Counted from the first letter of the stretch, positions 8,609 to 16,921 are shown. The stretch: 34,519 bases of DNA from Flavobacteriales bacterium (GCA_029238785.1 JAQWFN010000101.1:1-34519); one strand, 5' to 3'. The notes: generated by a model not told the origin, from the letters alone. Made by a program: numbers and translations.

Positions 8609-9269
8609 ATGAATGATATCGCAAACAATAAGAAGTTCAATATTTATTTGCTACCAGGTATGGGGGCCGATGAACGCTTGTTTGATAAAATGGAAATTCA
8701 TGGTGCTTGCTTGCATAAATTACGATGGTCTTTTGAACCTAACTGCAAAAGTTTAGCTGATTATACAGCACTCATTTCAGAACGTATCTCAACACAGAAT
8801 AATATTCTCATAGGGAGTTCAATGGGCGGAATGGTGGCGGTGGAGATGTATAAAAATCGAAAAACTTCTTGACCTGTCTTACTTCTGTATCAGCATGTAA
8901 AGCCTATTTCCTGTTGCTTATTAATGCTTTAAATGCAATTAATACTGGGAGATGGTTTGCTAAGGATAGTTTATTTAAACTTCAATCGCCCGCAGCTACC
9001 TTCGTAGGCTGTCGGGATTCAAATGAGCGAGCTTTGTTTGATAAAATGCTTCGTTCTTAGGGCCCAGATTTTTTGCATTTTGTTGTTTATGCCACTAGAG
9101 CATGGGATCGAAAGGGCCGTCGATACCAATACTTCCAAATCATTGGACAGAAGGACCAGATTTTAAAACAAAACGAATGAATCAGGGACCAACAAGGTCT
9201 GATGCTGCTTATTTCCTGACTTTAGAACAAGTTAAAACCATTTCAATACAGATCAATAACTATATTAGC
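8609..9269 (+). pseudogene. Decayed alpha/beta-hydrolase pseudogene
   Basis: The remains of one alpha/beta-fold hydrolase are spread over all three forward frames. The first part (8609-8872) gives FNIYLLPGMGADERLF and the nucleophile elbow GSSMGG. The second (8869 on, next frame) gives SLFKLQS and RDSNERALFDKMLRS, then a TAG at 9058-9060, then PDFLHFVVYATRAWDRKG and YFQIIGQKDQIL in the same frame. A tandem GAATGAAT duplication (9175-9182) shifts the frame again. The third frame holds AYFLTLEQVKTISIQINNYI, the family C-terminus, where the expected catalytic His in GGHFLT is replaced (AAYFLT). Order and spacing fit one ancestral gene of about 220-260 codons. At least four lesions make it non-functional. 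The last frame runs without a stop into the downstream lipoprotein gene. Confidence 0.85.
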
Positions 9270-9293
9270 GCACTAACCTTTGACTTATTAGTT

Positions 9294-9971
9294 ATGAAAC
9301 CAAGCTTAACACTTCGTAATGCTTTATTAGGTGCAGCAGTACTGATCCTTGCAGCTTGTACCGTAAATCTGGAGTTTGAAATATTTTCCAGTGATCTTAT
9401 TCACATCGCTCAGCAGAAAAATGAAGTGATCATGGTTAATGCCACCGTAAAGATGGATTATAGTGAAGAAGAAGCGGAGTCGGTAAAGAAGTTTATGAAT
9501 GATAACTTCCGTGATGCGGGAAATTTCAAAGTAGTAGAAGAAGAATATTCTACTTTTCTTTTGGCCGAATACAAGTTGCCGATAGTTCATGCTGAAAACG
9601 AGGAATTTAAATCAGAACAAGATTTGATTACCGTAATCGTGAATGAAGCTGATACCGGTAAGTATTTGGTAGGGATTAAGTTTGATAAAGAACAGTACAA
9701 AGCCATGAACGTCTTTTCTCAGGAGAAGTTTTATTCAGACATCGATTTAAAGGAAAGTGAAATTCAGTTTGAGTTTAGAAGCGATAACGACGAAGAAATT
9801 CAAACATCTTGGCGAAGTGTTTATGTGAATAGTGAGGCTTATCCTATCAGAGGAAAGTTTCTTCTTCATAAGCGCGATAAGCTCATTGTTACCCTTTCAG
9901 ATATTTTTAAAGAGGCCATGAAGAGTGAGGAGGATGTGATTTATTTTGGTGAAATGACCATTGTTCAATAA
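9294..9971 (+). CDS. Putative lipoprotein of unknown function
   Basis: A 225-residue protein starting MKPSLTLRNALLGAAVLILAAC has a basic n-region, a hydrophobic core and a lipobox LAAC with Cys22, so it should be a lipid-anchored envelope protein. The mature part is acidic and mixed alpha/beta (NATVKMDYSEEEAESVKKF...), with no domain I recognise. The frame is open upstream to 9102, but that extension is the relic of the hydrolase pseudogene; ATG at 9294 gives a clean signal peptide and is the real start. The gene stands alone before the metal-uptake locus. Confidence 0.75.
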   Translation: MKPSLTLRNALLGAAVLILAACTVNLEFEIFSSDLIHIAQQKNEVIMVNATVKMDYSEEEAESVKKFMNDNFRDAGNFKVVEEEYSTFLLAEYKLPIVHAENEEFKSEQDLITVIVNEADTGKYLVGIKFDKEQYKAMNVFSQEKFYSDIDLKESEIQFEFRSDNDEEIQTSWRSVYVNSEAYPIRGKFLLHKRDKLIVTLSDIFKEAMKSEEDVIYFGEMTIVQ

Positions 9972-10021
9972 AGTTAAGTCAACATCAATCACTCAGTGCA
10001 GAATAAGATTTCATTTGGTTC

Positions 10022-10033
10022 AGGCAATTGCCT
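10022..10033. promoter_or_regulatory. Perfect 12-bp palindrome, candidate operator of the TonB locus
   Basis: AGGCAATTGCCT reads identically on both strands and contains the TTG (10028-10030) that serves as the -33 box of the promoter ahead of the small His/Cys protein and TonB receptor. A dimeric repressor bound here would block sigma factor access. A metalloregulator is an attractive guess given the genes, but the regulator is unknown. Confidence 0.5.
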
Positions 10034-10056
10034 TAAGTTAAATTCATCTACCTTTG
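10028..10056 (+). promoter_or_regulatory. Bacteroidota-type promoter of the metal-uptake locus
   Basis: TTG at 10028-10030 and TACCTTTG at 10049-10056 are separated by 18 bases, matching the -33/-7 consensus of the phylum. Transcription should begin near 10063, almost at the start of the reading frame of the small protein. Confidence 0.7.
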
Positions 10057-10099
10057 CAAAATTAAATTAAGGCTGTACATATCGTCCATTGTTGCGCTA

Positions 10100-10393
10100 T
10101 TGCTAGTGCTGTTCATCAGCACTCCAGCAATCTATTTGCACAGTCATGAGGAGCATTTCGAAACACAAAGTCAGGGAGAACCTATTGATTATCTGGCGTT
10201 TACTTCAACTCATCACGACGATTCGTGTGAACTTTGTGATCTTGATTTATTAAGTCTTTTTGACGATGCCCAGCAGTTTGTTCTTCTCGATGCTCAAGCG
10301 TGGAGTGATAGACTTCCTCTTGCTTGTGTTGAGCGCTGTTTTATAGCAATCATTAGTACCTCTAGCCCTCGAGGGCCTCCTGCATGTTTGTGA
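10100..10393 (+). CDS. Small secreted His/Cys-rich protein upstream of TonB receptor
   Basis: A protein of about 97 residues from TTG 10100, with a hydrophobic N-terminus, a HSHEEH motif, then HHDDSCELCDLD (His pair plus CxxC) and a C-terminal SPRGPP. Small proteins of this shape, resembling DUF2946 in layout, sit before metal-related TonB receptors in Bacteroidota; metal binding in the periplasm is plausible but unproven. There is no ATG in the frame. The frame is open back to 10037 and the stretch just upstream (KIKLRLYISSIVALL) would supply the basic n-region of a signal peptide, so the true start is probably a rare non-ATG codon between 10061 and 10100. The TonB receptor starts 35 bases downstream. 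Confidence 0.65.
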   Translation: MLVLFISTPAIYLHSHEEHFETQSQGEPIDYLAFTSTHHDDSCELCDLDLLSLFDDAQQFVLLDAQAWSDRLPLACVERCFIAIISTSSPRGPPACL

Positions 10394-10428
10394 TTTAGAG
10401 TATTTAATCATGAACATGAATCATTTGT

Positions 10429-12720
10429 ATGAGGCAATATGCTTGTTTGATCATTTTATTGGTCATCTCTGCTAGCACCCTTGCTCAAGATTTAGATTCC
10501 TGCTTCATCTCCATTCATGGTAAAGTCTTAGATGCACGAGAAGGTGTGCCTCTGGAGTTTGCGCATGTAAGTGTACATGTGGGCAATGAAACTCGCAATA
10601 CTTATAGCAATGAAAATGGAGCGTATGCAGTAACTATACCTTGTGGTGATAGCTTATTTCTTCGGGTATCTTATTTAGGATACGTGAGTGATGAAGGTCG
10701 TTTTTCAGGAAAGAAAGACCTAGATCTCACGCATCGTTTGGCCTATTCCAATCAGCTTTTTGCACCGGTGCTTATCAAGGCGGGGCGAAGAACGACTCCT
10801 TTTGTTGATGAAGTGGAGCGGATTGTGTTGAATTCAATCGACCAAGCATCAAGTGTTGATTTTAGTGCAAGCAGCGCTATTCTACCAAGAGTAAGGAGAA
10901 AATCTTCGGGGTCGAATACAGGGAAACCGCTGATTCGAGGCTTTTATGGTGCTCGAGTTGCTTTACTGGTGGAAGGTCTTGGGCTCTCAAATCAGCAATG
11001 GGGTGAAGAACATGCACCAGAGCTGTTTCCAGCATTCTACAAAGAGATGCAATTGCTCGCTGATGCAGAACTTCTCCGGTATAGCTACGAAGGAATTGGA
11101 GGCGCCATTAACATGGAAAAGCGCATTCATTCAGAAGATAGCTTGATTCATTACGAAGCCTACTTTTCTCTAAGAGATCAAGACCGTAGGGGAGCAATGG
11201 GCTTCAACTTCTTTCAAAATAGCCCGAAATACAACTTGGCGTGGAGAGCTCAAGTTTTTATGAATAAAGGAGGTACACTTAAGACGCCAGATGGCTTTCT
11301 CAGTAACACGGGGAGTGAAAACAGGCATTGGTCTTACGATCTTAAGTTTTCGCCTAAGAACCATCAAATCGACCTGCACTTCACGCAATTCAAAACTCGC
11401 CTTGGTATTTTTCGAGGAGCCCATCTGGGTAATCTTTCCGATCTCGAGCGAGCCATTGAAAGCGATGAATTGTTAGTTAGAAGCGATTTCAGTTACAGTA
11501 TTGGACTACCAAGACAAGAGGTTCTTCATGATTTTTTACGTTTAAATTACGGCACTAAGGCCTTGTTTCAAGGACAATTGTCATTTCAACTGGCCAGGCA
11601 GTTCAATCGCCGACAAGAGTTCGATTTAATTCGAGCTCGAGATGAAGACCTAGCAGCAATGGAGTTGAATAAAACCACCTGGAACACGTCACTCACTTGG
11701 GAAAAAAGTGTTTTTGAAAAGGCAAAGTTACATCTGGGCCTTCAAGGAGCGCACATCAAGAATACCAATGGGGCCATCATCTTCATCCCAAATTATTTAG
11801 AACGCCACTTGGGTTCCTTCTTGTCTTATGAGCACGAGCTAAATTCACTTTTTACCTTGAGCAGCACATTGAGGTATGACGCGATTCACCGAGAAGTCTT
11901 TCAGTTTCAGGATGGAGAGTTGAATCAATCGGAAAGGAACTTTGATCATTGGAGTGCTGCACTTGAGCTAGGCATCAGTCCATCTTCAAGCTTGAGCTTC
12001 CAATTGCAGTTATCGAGCATGTGGCGACCGCCTGCAATGAATGAATTGTTTGCCACTGGTTTGCATCATGGGGCTGCTGCCTTAGAGTTCGGGAATGAGG
12101 AATTGGAGCAAGAGGAGAGTTATAAATTGAATTTAAGCACAAGCTGGAACAATGAAAATTTGAAGATTTCAGCTGCGTTGTTTTATAACAGAATTGAGAA
12201 TTTCATCTATCTCGATCCACGTGCCGAACTGGAGTTGACGATTCGTGGCGCTTTTCCGGCCTTTGATCAAAAGCAAGCTCTTGCACATTTTTACGGTGCT
12301 GAAGTTTGGGGTGAATATGCAATAGGCAAATGGAAGTTGACGGAAAGTATTTCTGTGGTTGAAGCTAGAAAGAACGGAAATGAGGCTTTACCTCAAATTC
12401 CGCCATTTCAATTGAGCCAAAGACTACATTATTCATGGTCAACAAAACAAAAGCCTCTTGGTTTTCAGCTAGAACATCAATACACAGCAGCCCAAAATTT
12501 TTTCGACCCTGCTCTTGAAGTAGCTCTGCCGCCATCAGCGTTTCATTTATTCAATGCTGCAATTGATTATGAAATCAACAGCGCGAAGATGCTTTGGAGT
12601 TTTCAGTTAGGTGTACAGAACATCTTCAATCTTCGCTACTTCGATTACTTAAACAGACAGCGCTTTTTTGCTCCTGAATTGGGGCGACAAGTATTTATAT
12701 CACTAAAAGTCAATTATTAA
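10429..12720 (+). CDS. TonB-dependent outer-membrane receptor, probable metal (zinc-type) transporter
   Basis: A 763-residue outer-membrane protein. The order is signal peptide (1-19), a carboxypeptidase-regulatory-like domain (about 27-100, ISIHGKVLDAREGVPLEFAHVSV through FLRVSYLGY), a plug (about 130-230, with PLIRGFYGARVALLVEGL and EGIGGAINM), and a 22-strand-type beta barrel ending in an aromatic residue (LKVNY). In the barrel, RPPAMNELFATGLHHGAAALEFGN closely resembles the corresponding signature of ZnuD-like zinc receptors (RAPxxxELYAxGxHxAxxxFExGN). That, with the His/Cys protein upstream, suggests uptake of zinc or another transition metal. It is cotranscribed with the gene before and probably with the lipoprotein after it. 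Confidence 0.9.
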   Translation: MRQYACLIILLVISASTLAQDLDSCFISIHGKVLDAREGVPLEFAHVSVHVGNETRNTYSNENGAYAVTIPCGDSLFLRVSYLGYVSDEGRFSGKKDLDLTHRLAYSNQLFAPVLIKAGRRTTPFVDEVERIVLNSIDQASSVDFSASSAILPRVRRKSSGSNTGKPLIRGFYGARVALLVEGLGLSNQQWGEEHAPELFPAFYKEMQLLADAELLRYSYEGIGGAINMEKRIHSEDSLIHYEAYFSLRDQDRRGAMGFNFFQNSPKYNLAWRAQVFMNKGGTLKTPDGFLSNTGSENRHWSYDLKFSPKNHQIDLHFTQFKTRLGIFRGAHLGNLSDLERAIESDELLVRSDFSYSIGLPRQEVLHDFLRLNYGTKALFQGQLSFQLARQFNRRQEFDLIRARDEDLAAMELNKTTWNTSLTWEKSVFEKAKLHLGLQGAHIKNTNGAIIFIPNYLERHLGSFLSYEHELNSLFTLSSTLRYDAIHREVFQFQDGELNQSERNFDHWSAALELGISPSSSLSFQLQLSSMWRPPAMNELFATGLHHGAAALEFGNEELEQEESYKLNLSTSWNNENLKISAALFYNRIENFIYLDPRAELELTIRGAFPAFDQKQALAHFYGAEVWGEYAIGKWKLTESISVVEARKNGNEALPQIPPFQLSQRLHYSWSTKQKPLGFQLEHQYTAAQNFFDPALEVALPPSAFHLFNAAIDYEINSAKMLWSFQLGVQNIFNLRYFDYLNRQRFFAPELGRQVFISLKVNY

Positions 12721-12745
12721 AAATCAATCATTAAACATTAAAATT

Positions 12746-13306
12746 ATGAAAACAACAAAGTTTTATTTACTCGCTCCTGTATTTTTATTACTTCTTATAG
12801 GATGTGCCAAAGATGAAGAAGAGTTAGCTACTCCTCCTGTTAATAATGAAGAGGAGTTGATTACCACCTTTATTCTAAACTTAGAAAATAGCACCGATAG
12901 CACCGATACACATCAAGCTAGCTTTCGCGATGTTGACGGTCCTGGAGGTGAGGACCCCGTTTTAGAGAGCAATTTGGTGCTTCAAAGAAACGCTACTTAC
13001 AATGGAGCAATAAGCGTTTTGGACGAATCAGGTGATGAAATAGAAGACATCACCATTGAAGTAGAAGAGGAAGGCGCAGAGCATTTATTCTGCTTCGACT
13101 TTGATGGAATAACAGGTGTAAGTGTTGCTTATGCAGATAGCGATGGCATTTATGGTATTGGAATTTTATCTTCTTGGATTGGTGAAGAGCTTGGACAGGG
13201 AACCGTGAGCATCACCTTAAAACATCAACCTGGAGTAAAGGATGGAACTTGTGAACCTGGTGAAACCGATATTGAAGTTAGTTTTCCAATAGAAATTATT
13301 GAATGA
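12746..13306 (+). CDS. Acidic lipoprotein linked to the TonB receptor
   Basis: This 186-residue protein has a lipoprotein signal ending LLLIGC (Cys20), followed by a very acidic spacer (AKDEEELATPP). The mature domain is beta-rich, with repeated blocks such as VLQRNATYNGAISVLDESGDEIEDITIEVEEEGAEHLF and a closing GETDIEVSFPI. Lipoproteins of this look follow TonB receptors in many Bacteroidota metal loci. Acting as a surface or periplasmic accessory to the receptor is an inference from position. It begins 25 bases after the receptor stop. Confidence 0.8.
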   Translation: MKTTKFYLLAPVFLLLLIGCAKDEEELATPPVNNEEELITTFILNLENSTDSTDTHQASFRDVDGPGGEDPVLESNLVLQRNATYNGAISVLDESGDEIEDITIEVEEEGAEHLFCFDFDGITGVSVAYADSDGIYGIGILSSWIGEELGQGTVSITLKHQPGVKDGTCEPGETDIEVSFPIEIIE

Positions 13307-13359
13307 GCTTTTGATGAATGCTTAAACAATACCTCGGATTGATTACCTTCACAGCTACC

Positions 13360-13611
13360 ATGGAACGAATTCTTATTTACACAGGAAATTTTTATGCCGA
13401 TACCATTAATGTTAGAACGGCACTCGGCGTAAGAGAAATACCTTTTATTGTTGAGGACGAGTACACCGCAGCTTTGGGCTATGGAAGCGCTATGGGTGGG
13501 ATAAAGATTTTTGTAGAAAAGGAATTTTACATCGAAGCAGTGAATGCCTTCCTCGAAGACCAAATCATTTCAGAAGCCGATGCCAACGCGGCTTTAGAAG
13601 GTTGGGTTTGA
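13360..13611 (+). CDS. DUF2007-like putative signal-transducing protein
   Basis: An 83-residue cytoplasmic protein, MERILIYTGNFYADTINVRTALGVREIPFIVEDEY, then a Gly-rich turn and GGIKIFVEKEFYIEAVNAFLEDQ. This order (a strand with a residue-swap helix, a second strand, then a GGI-V-V strand and helix) is the DUF2007 pattern, a small fold of unknown role related to PII-like proteins. An in-frame ATG at 13318 would add fourteen residues that do not fit the fold, so 13360 is chosen. It follows the lipoprotein by 53 bases and precedes a terminator. Confidence 0.7.
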   Translation: MERILIYTGNFYADTINVRTALGVREIPFIVEDEYTAALGYGSAMGGIKIFVEKEFYIEAVNAFLEDQIISEADANAALEGWV

Positions 13612-13663
13612 TTAGGAAAAACATACCTCAGAGTGTAGCTTAAAACCTACCCTTAATGTAAGT

Positions 13664-13731
13664 AAAGTCTGCATTGTTTTCTTAGGTTTTTAGCTCAAAC
13701 CTTTGATAAATGCAGACTTTCTTTGTTTTTT
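13664..13731 (+). terminator. Two-tier hairpin terminator
   Basis: Outer stem AAAGTCTGCATT (13664-13675) pairs perfectly with AATGCAGACTTT (13709-13720); inside it AGGTTT (13684-13689) pairs with AAACCT (13697-13702). A T-rich stretch follows. It ends the TonB/lipoprotein/DUF2007 unit. Confidence 0.7.
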
Positions 13732-13813
13732 GTTGATGAATGATCTTGATATGTATTGTTATCATGAAACTTGAAGGCGTGTGATTACGTTCAATTGAAC
13801 AAAACAATTCAAC

Positions 13814-14518
13814 ATGAAACCCTTCTTTACACTAGTATTAGCAATGAGCGCTTTAGTGTGCTCTTCCCAACTAAGCAATCCACCTTCGTTGTTTGTGATC
13901 CTTCAATCGGGCGACACTGTTCTTGCTCAAAACGTAGCATATGTTCACCCCATCTTGAAAACACCTCAAATTTTGGCCGACAATCGCGGGTTCAAGCCAG
14001 CGGAAATTTCGAAATTTAAGACAGCACACGGACTATTTGCCGTTATCCCAGATGGAAAGTCAGAAGACCTGTATGCAATGAGAACCTATTCCGGAACCCT
14101 CAGTATTTATGAGGCTGTAGATATTGATCCCTACGCAGGAACAACAATTTCAACTTCTGGAGAAACTACGAACGCTCAACCAGATGAACTGGCAAAAGGA
14201 CAAGTTATCGATTCTTACACCAAGAACGATGGTCAACTTCAGCGCGCAAATTATGCCAATCTGAGATTGGACGTTCGAGATAATTCTGAAGCTGTATCAG
14301 AATTAAAACGATTTAGAAAATTACAATGGTTACAACGAGGAATGATTTCGGGAGGAGCTGGCATGCTTGCAGGCGGTTTGATATCTCAAACGGGAGTTAT
14401 TCAATTTAATCCATTAATGGTTGCAGGAGCAATTTTAGGAGGAAGTAGTTTCTTTCTTCAGGCACCAAAAGAAGACGCCATGTGGAACACCTTTGACATT
14501 TATAACGGAAAGCGTTAA
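13814..14518 (+). CDS. Secreted or membrane hypothetical protein with C-terminal glycine-rich helices
   Basis: A 234-residue protein with a signal peptide (MKPFFTLVLAMSALVCSS). The central region is a soluble, mostly beta domain (residues 25-160). Near the C-terminus two hydrophobic Gly/Ala-rich segments (GMISGGAGMLAGGLISQ and PLMVAGAILGGSSFFL, about 180-220) look like a glycine-zipper membrane hairpin. No family is recognised. It is monocistronic, flanked by hairpin terminators on both sides. Confidence 0.7.
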   Translation: MKPFFTLVLAMSALVCSSQLSNPPSLFVILQSGDTVLAQNVAYVHPILKTPQILADNRGFKPAEISKFKTAHGLFAVIPDGKSEDLYAMRTYSGTLSIYEAVDIDPYAGTTISTSGETTNAQPDELAKGQVIDSYTKNDGQLQRANYANLRLDVRDNSEAVSELKRFRKLQWLQRGMISGGAGMLAGGLISQTGVIQFNPLMVAGAILGGSSFFLQAPKEDAMWNTFDIYNGKR

Positions 14519-14541
14519 TTTATCCATTAGAAATAAGTTAC

Positions 14542-14575
14542 AAAAAGGGCCTTGGTTACTACCAAAGCCCTTTTT
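14542..14575 (+). terminator. Rho-independent terminator
   Basis: AAAAAGGGC (14542-14550) pairs with GCCCTTTTT (14567-14575); the inner TTGGT/ACCAA extends the stem around a TACT loop with one mismatch. It follows the secreted hypothetical gene by 23 bases. Confidence 0.85.
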
Positions 14576-14663
14576 CTATTCATGTATATCGTTTGCATTC
14601 TTGATTCTTTTTAAATCAAGGATTATTGCTTACCCTTTGAAAGTAGATTTTGCACTTAAAGTT

Positions 14664-15431
14664 TTACTTCTTTTTAAATGCCTTAATAGCATTTTTCGAG
14701 AAGTCTGAAAGCACCAATTCACCGCTCATAGCTGCACGAGTGCTCAATAATACATCCCAGTTCTCGGTTCCTTCCCAGAAGATTTGCTTGAGCATTCGCA
14801 TGGCTTCAGGGTTTGATTTAGAAAGCTTTGTAGTTAGTGCATCGATGGCTTCATCCATTTGAGCAATATCTTCAAAAAGCTCGGTGTAAAGTCCTTTCTC
14901 ACGTGCCCATTCAGCACTTTGCCATGCTGTAGCATTTATAGCGAGTTGACTCATTGCTGAAACGCCAATTTTACGTTGTACGGCCGGACCAACAACAAAA
15001 GGACCAATTCCCACTGCTAGCTCACTCAATTTTACTGAGGCATGTTTTGTAGCGAAACAGTAATCAACTGCGCTTGCTAAACCAACACCGCCACCAACAG
15101 CTTTTCCTTGAACCCTGCCGATGATCAATTTAGGGCACTTTCTTGCCGCATTAATTACGTTTGCGAAACCAGAGAAGAAGATTTTACCCGTGGCTTCATC
15201 TTCAATGCTAATGAGTTCGTCAAAGCTAGCTCCAGCGCAGAAAGCTCTATCTCCCTCAGATTTCAAAACAATAAGTAAAACCTCATCGTTTTCTCCACAG
15301 CTGGTGATCTCATTGGCCAAAGCTTCCAGCACCTTACCTGGAAGACTATTGCTCAAGGGGTGATGAAATGTAATTGTTGCTATTCCTGATTCTAAGACGC
15401 TATTTACGCCTCCTTGTTCTGTTGGATTCAT
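14664..15431 (-). CDS. Enoyl-CoA hydratase/isomerase (crotonase) family protein
   Basis: This 255-residue protein has the crotonase fold. The first oxyanion-hole segment is AFCAGASFDEL and the second is GKAVGGGVGLASAVDYCFA, followed by SELAVGIGPFVVGPAVQRKIG, where the Glu of SEL corresponds to a common catalytic glutamate. It should act on acyl-CoA thioesters in the cytoplasm: hydration in fatty-acid or branched-chain amino-acid breakdown, or isomerisation. The specific substrate is unclear. A methylglutaconyl-CoA hydratase role would pair with the HMG-CoA-lyase-family gene at 2212, but the two are 11 kb apart and this is only a thought. It lies downstream of citrate synthase behind a terminator. 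Confidence 0.88.
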   Translation of the reverse strand: MNPTEQGGVNSVLESGIATITFHHPLSNSLPGKVLEALANEITSCGENDEVLLIVLKSEGDRAFCAGASFDELISIEDEATGKIFFSGFANVINAARKCPKLIIGRVQGKAVGGGVGLASAVDYCFATKHASVKLSELAVGIGPFVVGPAVQRKIGVSAMSQLAINATAWQSAEWAREKGLYTELFEDIAQMDEAIDALTTKLSKSNPEAMRMLKQIFWEGTENWDVLLSTRAAMSGELVLSDFSKNAIKAFKKK

Positions 15432-15440
15432 AGTATCAAA

Positions 15441-15471
15441 TATAAAAAAGGCCCCACTAATGCAGGGCCTT
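15441..15471 (-). terminator. Rho-independent terminator of citrate synthase
   Basis: On the minus strand AAGGCCC (15471-15465) pairs with GGGCCTT (15454-15448) and is followed by a T-rich run (plus-strand A tract 15444-15449). It lies between the gltA stop and the crotonase start. Confidence 0.8.
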
Positions 15472-15491
15472 GTCGTATGTTGTTGGGCTGA

Positions 15492-16778
15492 TTATCTTTT
15501 TGTGATGTCTACATAGTCGCGTTTTGTAGCGCCTGTATAAACTTGGCGTGGACGACCAATAGGTTCCCCCATTTCTACCATTTCTTTCCATTGAGCGATC
15601 CAACCTGGCAAACGACCGATTGCAAACATTACTGTAAACATATCGGTAGGTATACCAAGCGCTCTGTAGATGATTCCAGAGTAGAAGTCGACATTTGGAT
15701 ACAATCCACGATCTATAAAGTATTGATCTTTCAAAGCAACAGCTTCAAGTTCTTTCGCGATATCGAGAACCGGGTCATCAACACCCAATGCTTCAAGCAC
15801 ATCGTCTGCTGCTTTCTTGATGATTTTCGCACGTGGGTCGAAGTTTTTGTAAACGCGGTGACCAAAGCCCATAAGACGGAAGCTGTCTGACTTGTCTTTT
15901 GCTTTGTCAACCCATTTTTGTAGACCTCCACCATCGTTTTTAATGGTTTCGAGCATTTCGATAACTGCTTGGTTTGCACCACCATGAAGAGGACCCCAAA
16001 GAGCGGCAATACCAGCAGAAATGGCAGAATAGAGGTTAGCTTGTGATGAACCTACGATACGAACGGTTGATGCAGAGCAGTTTTGTTCGTGATCGGCATG
16101 AAGGATCAACAATTTATTAAGTGCGTCGTTCACTACAGGACTAACGTTGTAATCATCCGTAGGAAGACCAAACATCATGTGTAAGAAATTTTCTGTGTAC
16201 GACAGACTGTTTTTCGGGTAAACTACAGGATGCCCCATGTTGTTTTTGTAAGCCTGAGCAGCTAAAGTAGGCAGTTTAGCAATAACGCGGTGCATTGTTA
16301 ATTCTACATCTTCGATAGAACGGTTGGGGTTCTGAGACTCTGGGTAGAAGGTAGATAAACTAGCAATCATTGAAGATAGAATACCCATGGGGTGGGCATC
16401 TGTTGGGAAGGCTTCAAAGAAACGCTTCATATCTTCATGAACTAGGGTGTGGTTTGTGATGCTGTTAACAAACCAATCGAGTTCTTTTTGATTCGGTAAA
16501 TCACCTTTGATCAACAAATATGCGACTTCAAGAAAAGTAGCTTTTTCGGCGAGCTGCTCGATTGGATATCCTCGGTAGTGAAGAATACCATTTTCCCCAT
16601 CTAAGTAGGTAATTGCGGACTTACATGAACCCGTATTTTTGAAACCTGGATCTATTGTGATATATCCAGAAGCACCACGAAGTTTACTAATATCGATGGC
16701 TTTTTCATTTTCTGTTCCAACAATAACTGGAAGTTCATACTCTTTTCCGTCAAGGATTATCCGTGCAATTTCGCTCAT
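15492..16778 (-). CDS. gltA: Citrate synthase
   Basis: A 428-residue type II citrate synthase, the usual length for the hexameric Gram-negative form. It condenses acetyl-CoA and oxaloacetate to citrate in the TCA cycle. Visible signatures are the N-terminal beta domain with YITIDPGFKNTGSCKSAITYLDG, the loop ILHYRGYPIEQLA, the substrate and CoA-binding region LHGGANQAVIEML, the catalytic His segment MGFGHRVYKNFDPRAK, and the catalytic Asp region NVDFYSGIIY. The start at 16778 gives the family N-terminus. It is followed by a terminator and is probably monocistronic. Confidence 0.97.
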   Translation of the reverse strand: MSEIARIILDGKEYELPVIVGTENEKAIDISKLRGASGYITIDPGFKNTGSCKSAITYLDGENGILHYRGYPIEQLAEKATFLEVAYLLIKGDLPNQKELDWFVNSITNHTLVHEDMKRFFEAFPTDAHPMGILSSMIASLSTFYPESQNPNRSIEDVELTMHRVIAKLPTLAAQAYKNNMGHPVVYPKNSLSYTENFLHMMFGLPTDDYNVSPVVNDALNKLLILHADHEQNCSASTVRIVGSSQANLYSAISAGIAALWGPLHGGANQAVIEMLETIKNDGGGLQKWVDKAKDKSDSFRLMGFGHRVYKNFDPRAKIIKKAADDVLEALGVDDPVLDIAKELEAVALKDQYFIDRGLYPNVDFYSGIIYRALGIPTDMFTVMFAIGRLPGWIAQWKEMVEMGEPIGRPRQVYTGATKRDYVDITKR

Positions 16779-16812
16779 TTCGATGCAAGTTTTATAGTGT
16801 TAAAAACGGTTG

Positions 16813-16839
16813 GCAATATAGCTAAAAATCAAAGGCCAA
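16813..16839 (-). promoter_or_regulatory. Possible promoter of gltA
   Basis: On the minus strand TTG (16839-16837) and TATATTGC (16820-16813) are separated by 16 bases. This is one mismatch from TAnnTTTG with slightly short spacing, so the call is weak. Confidence 0.3.
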
Positions 16840-16921
16840 TCGAGCCTTATACTTCCTTTTTCAATTCATGGTTACACTAAAAATGAAGCCTTAGCCTGCC
16901 TTACAACACTTAAGCGTTGAT

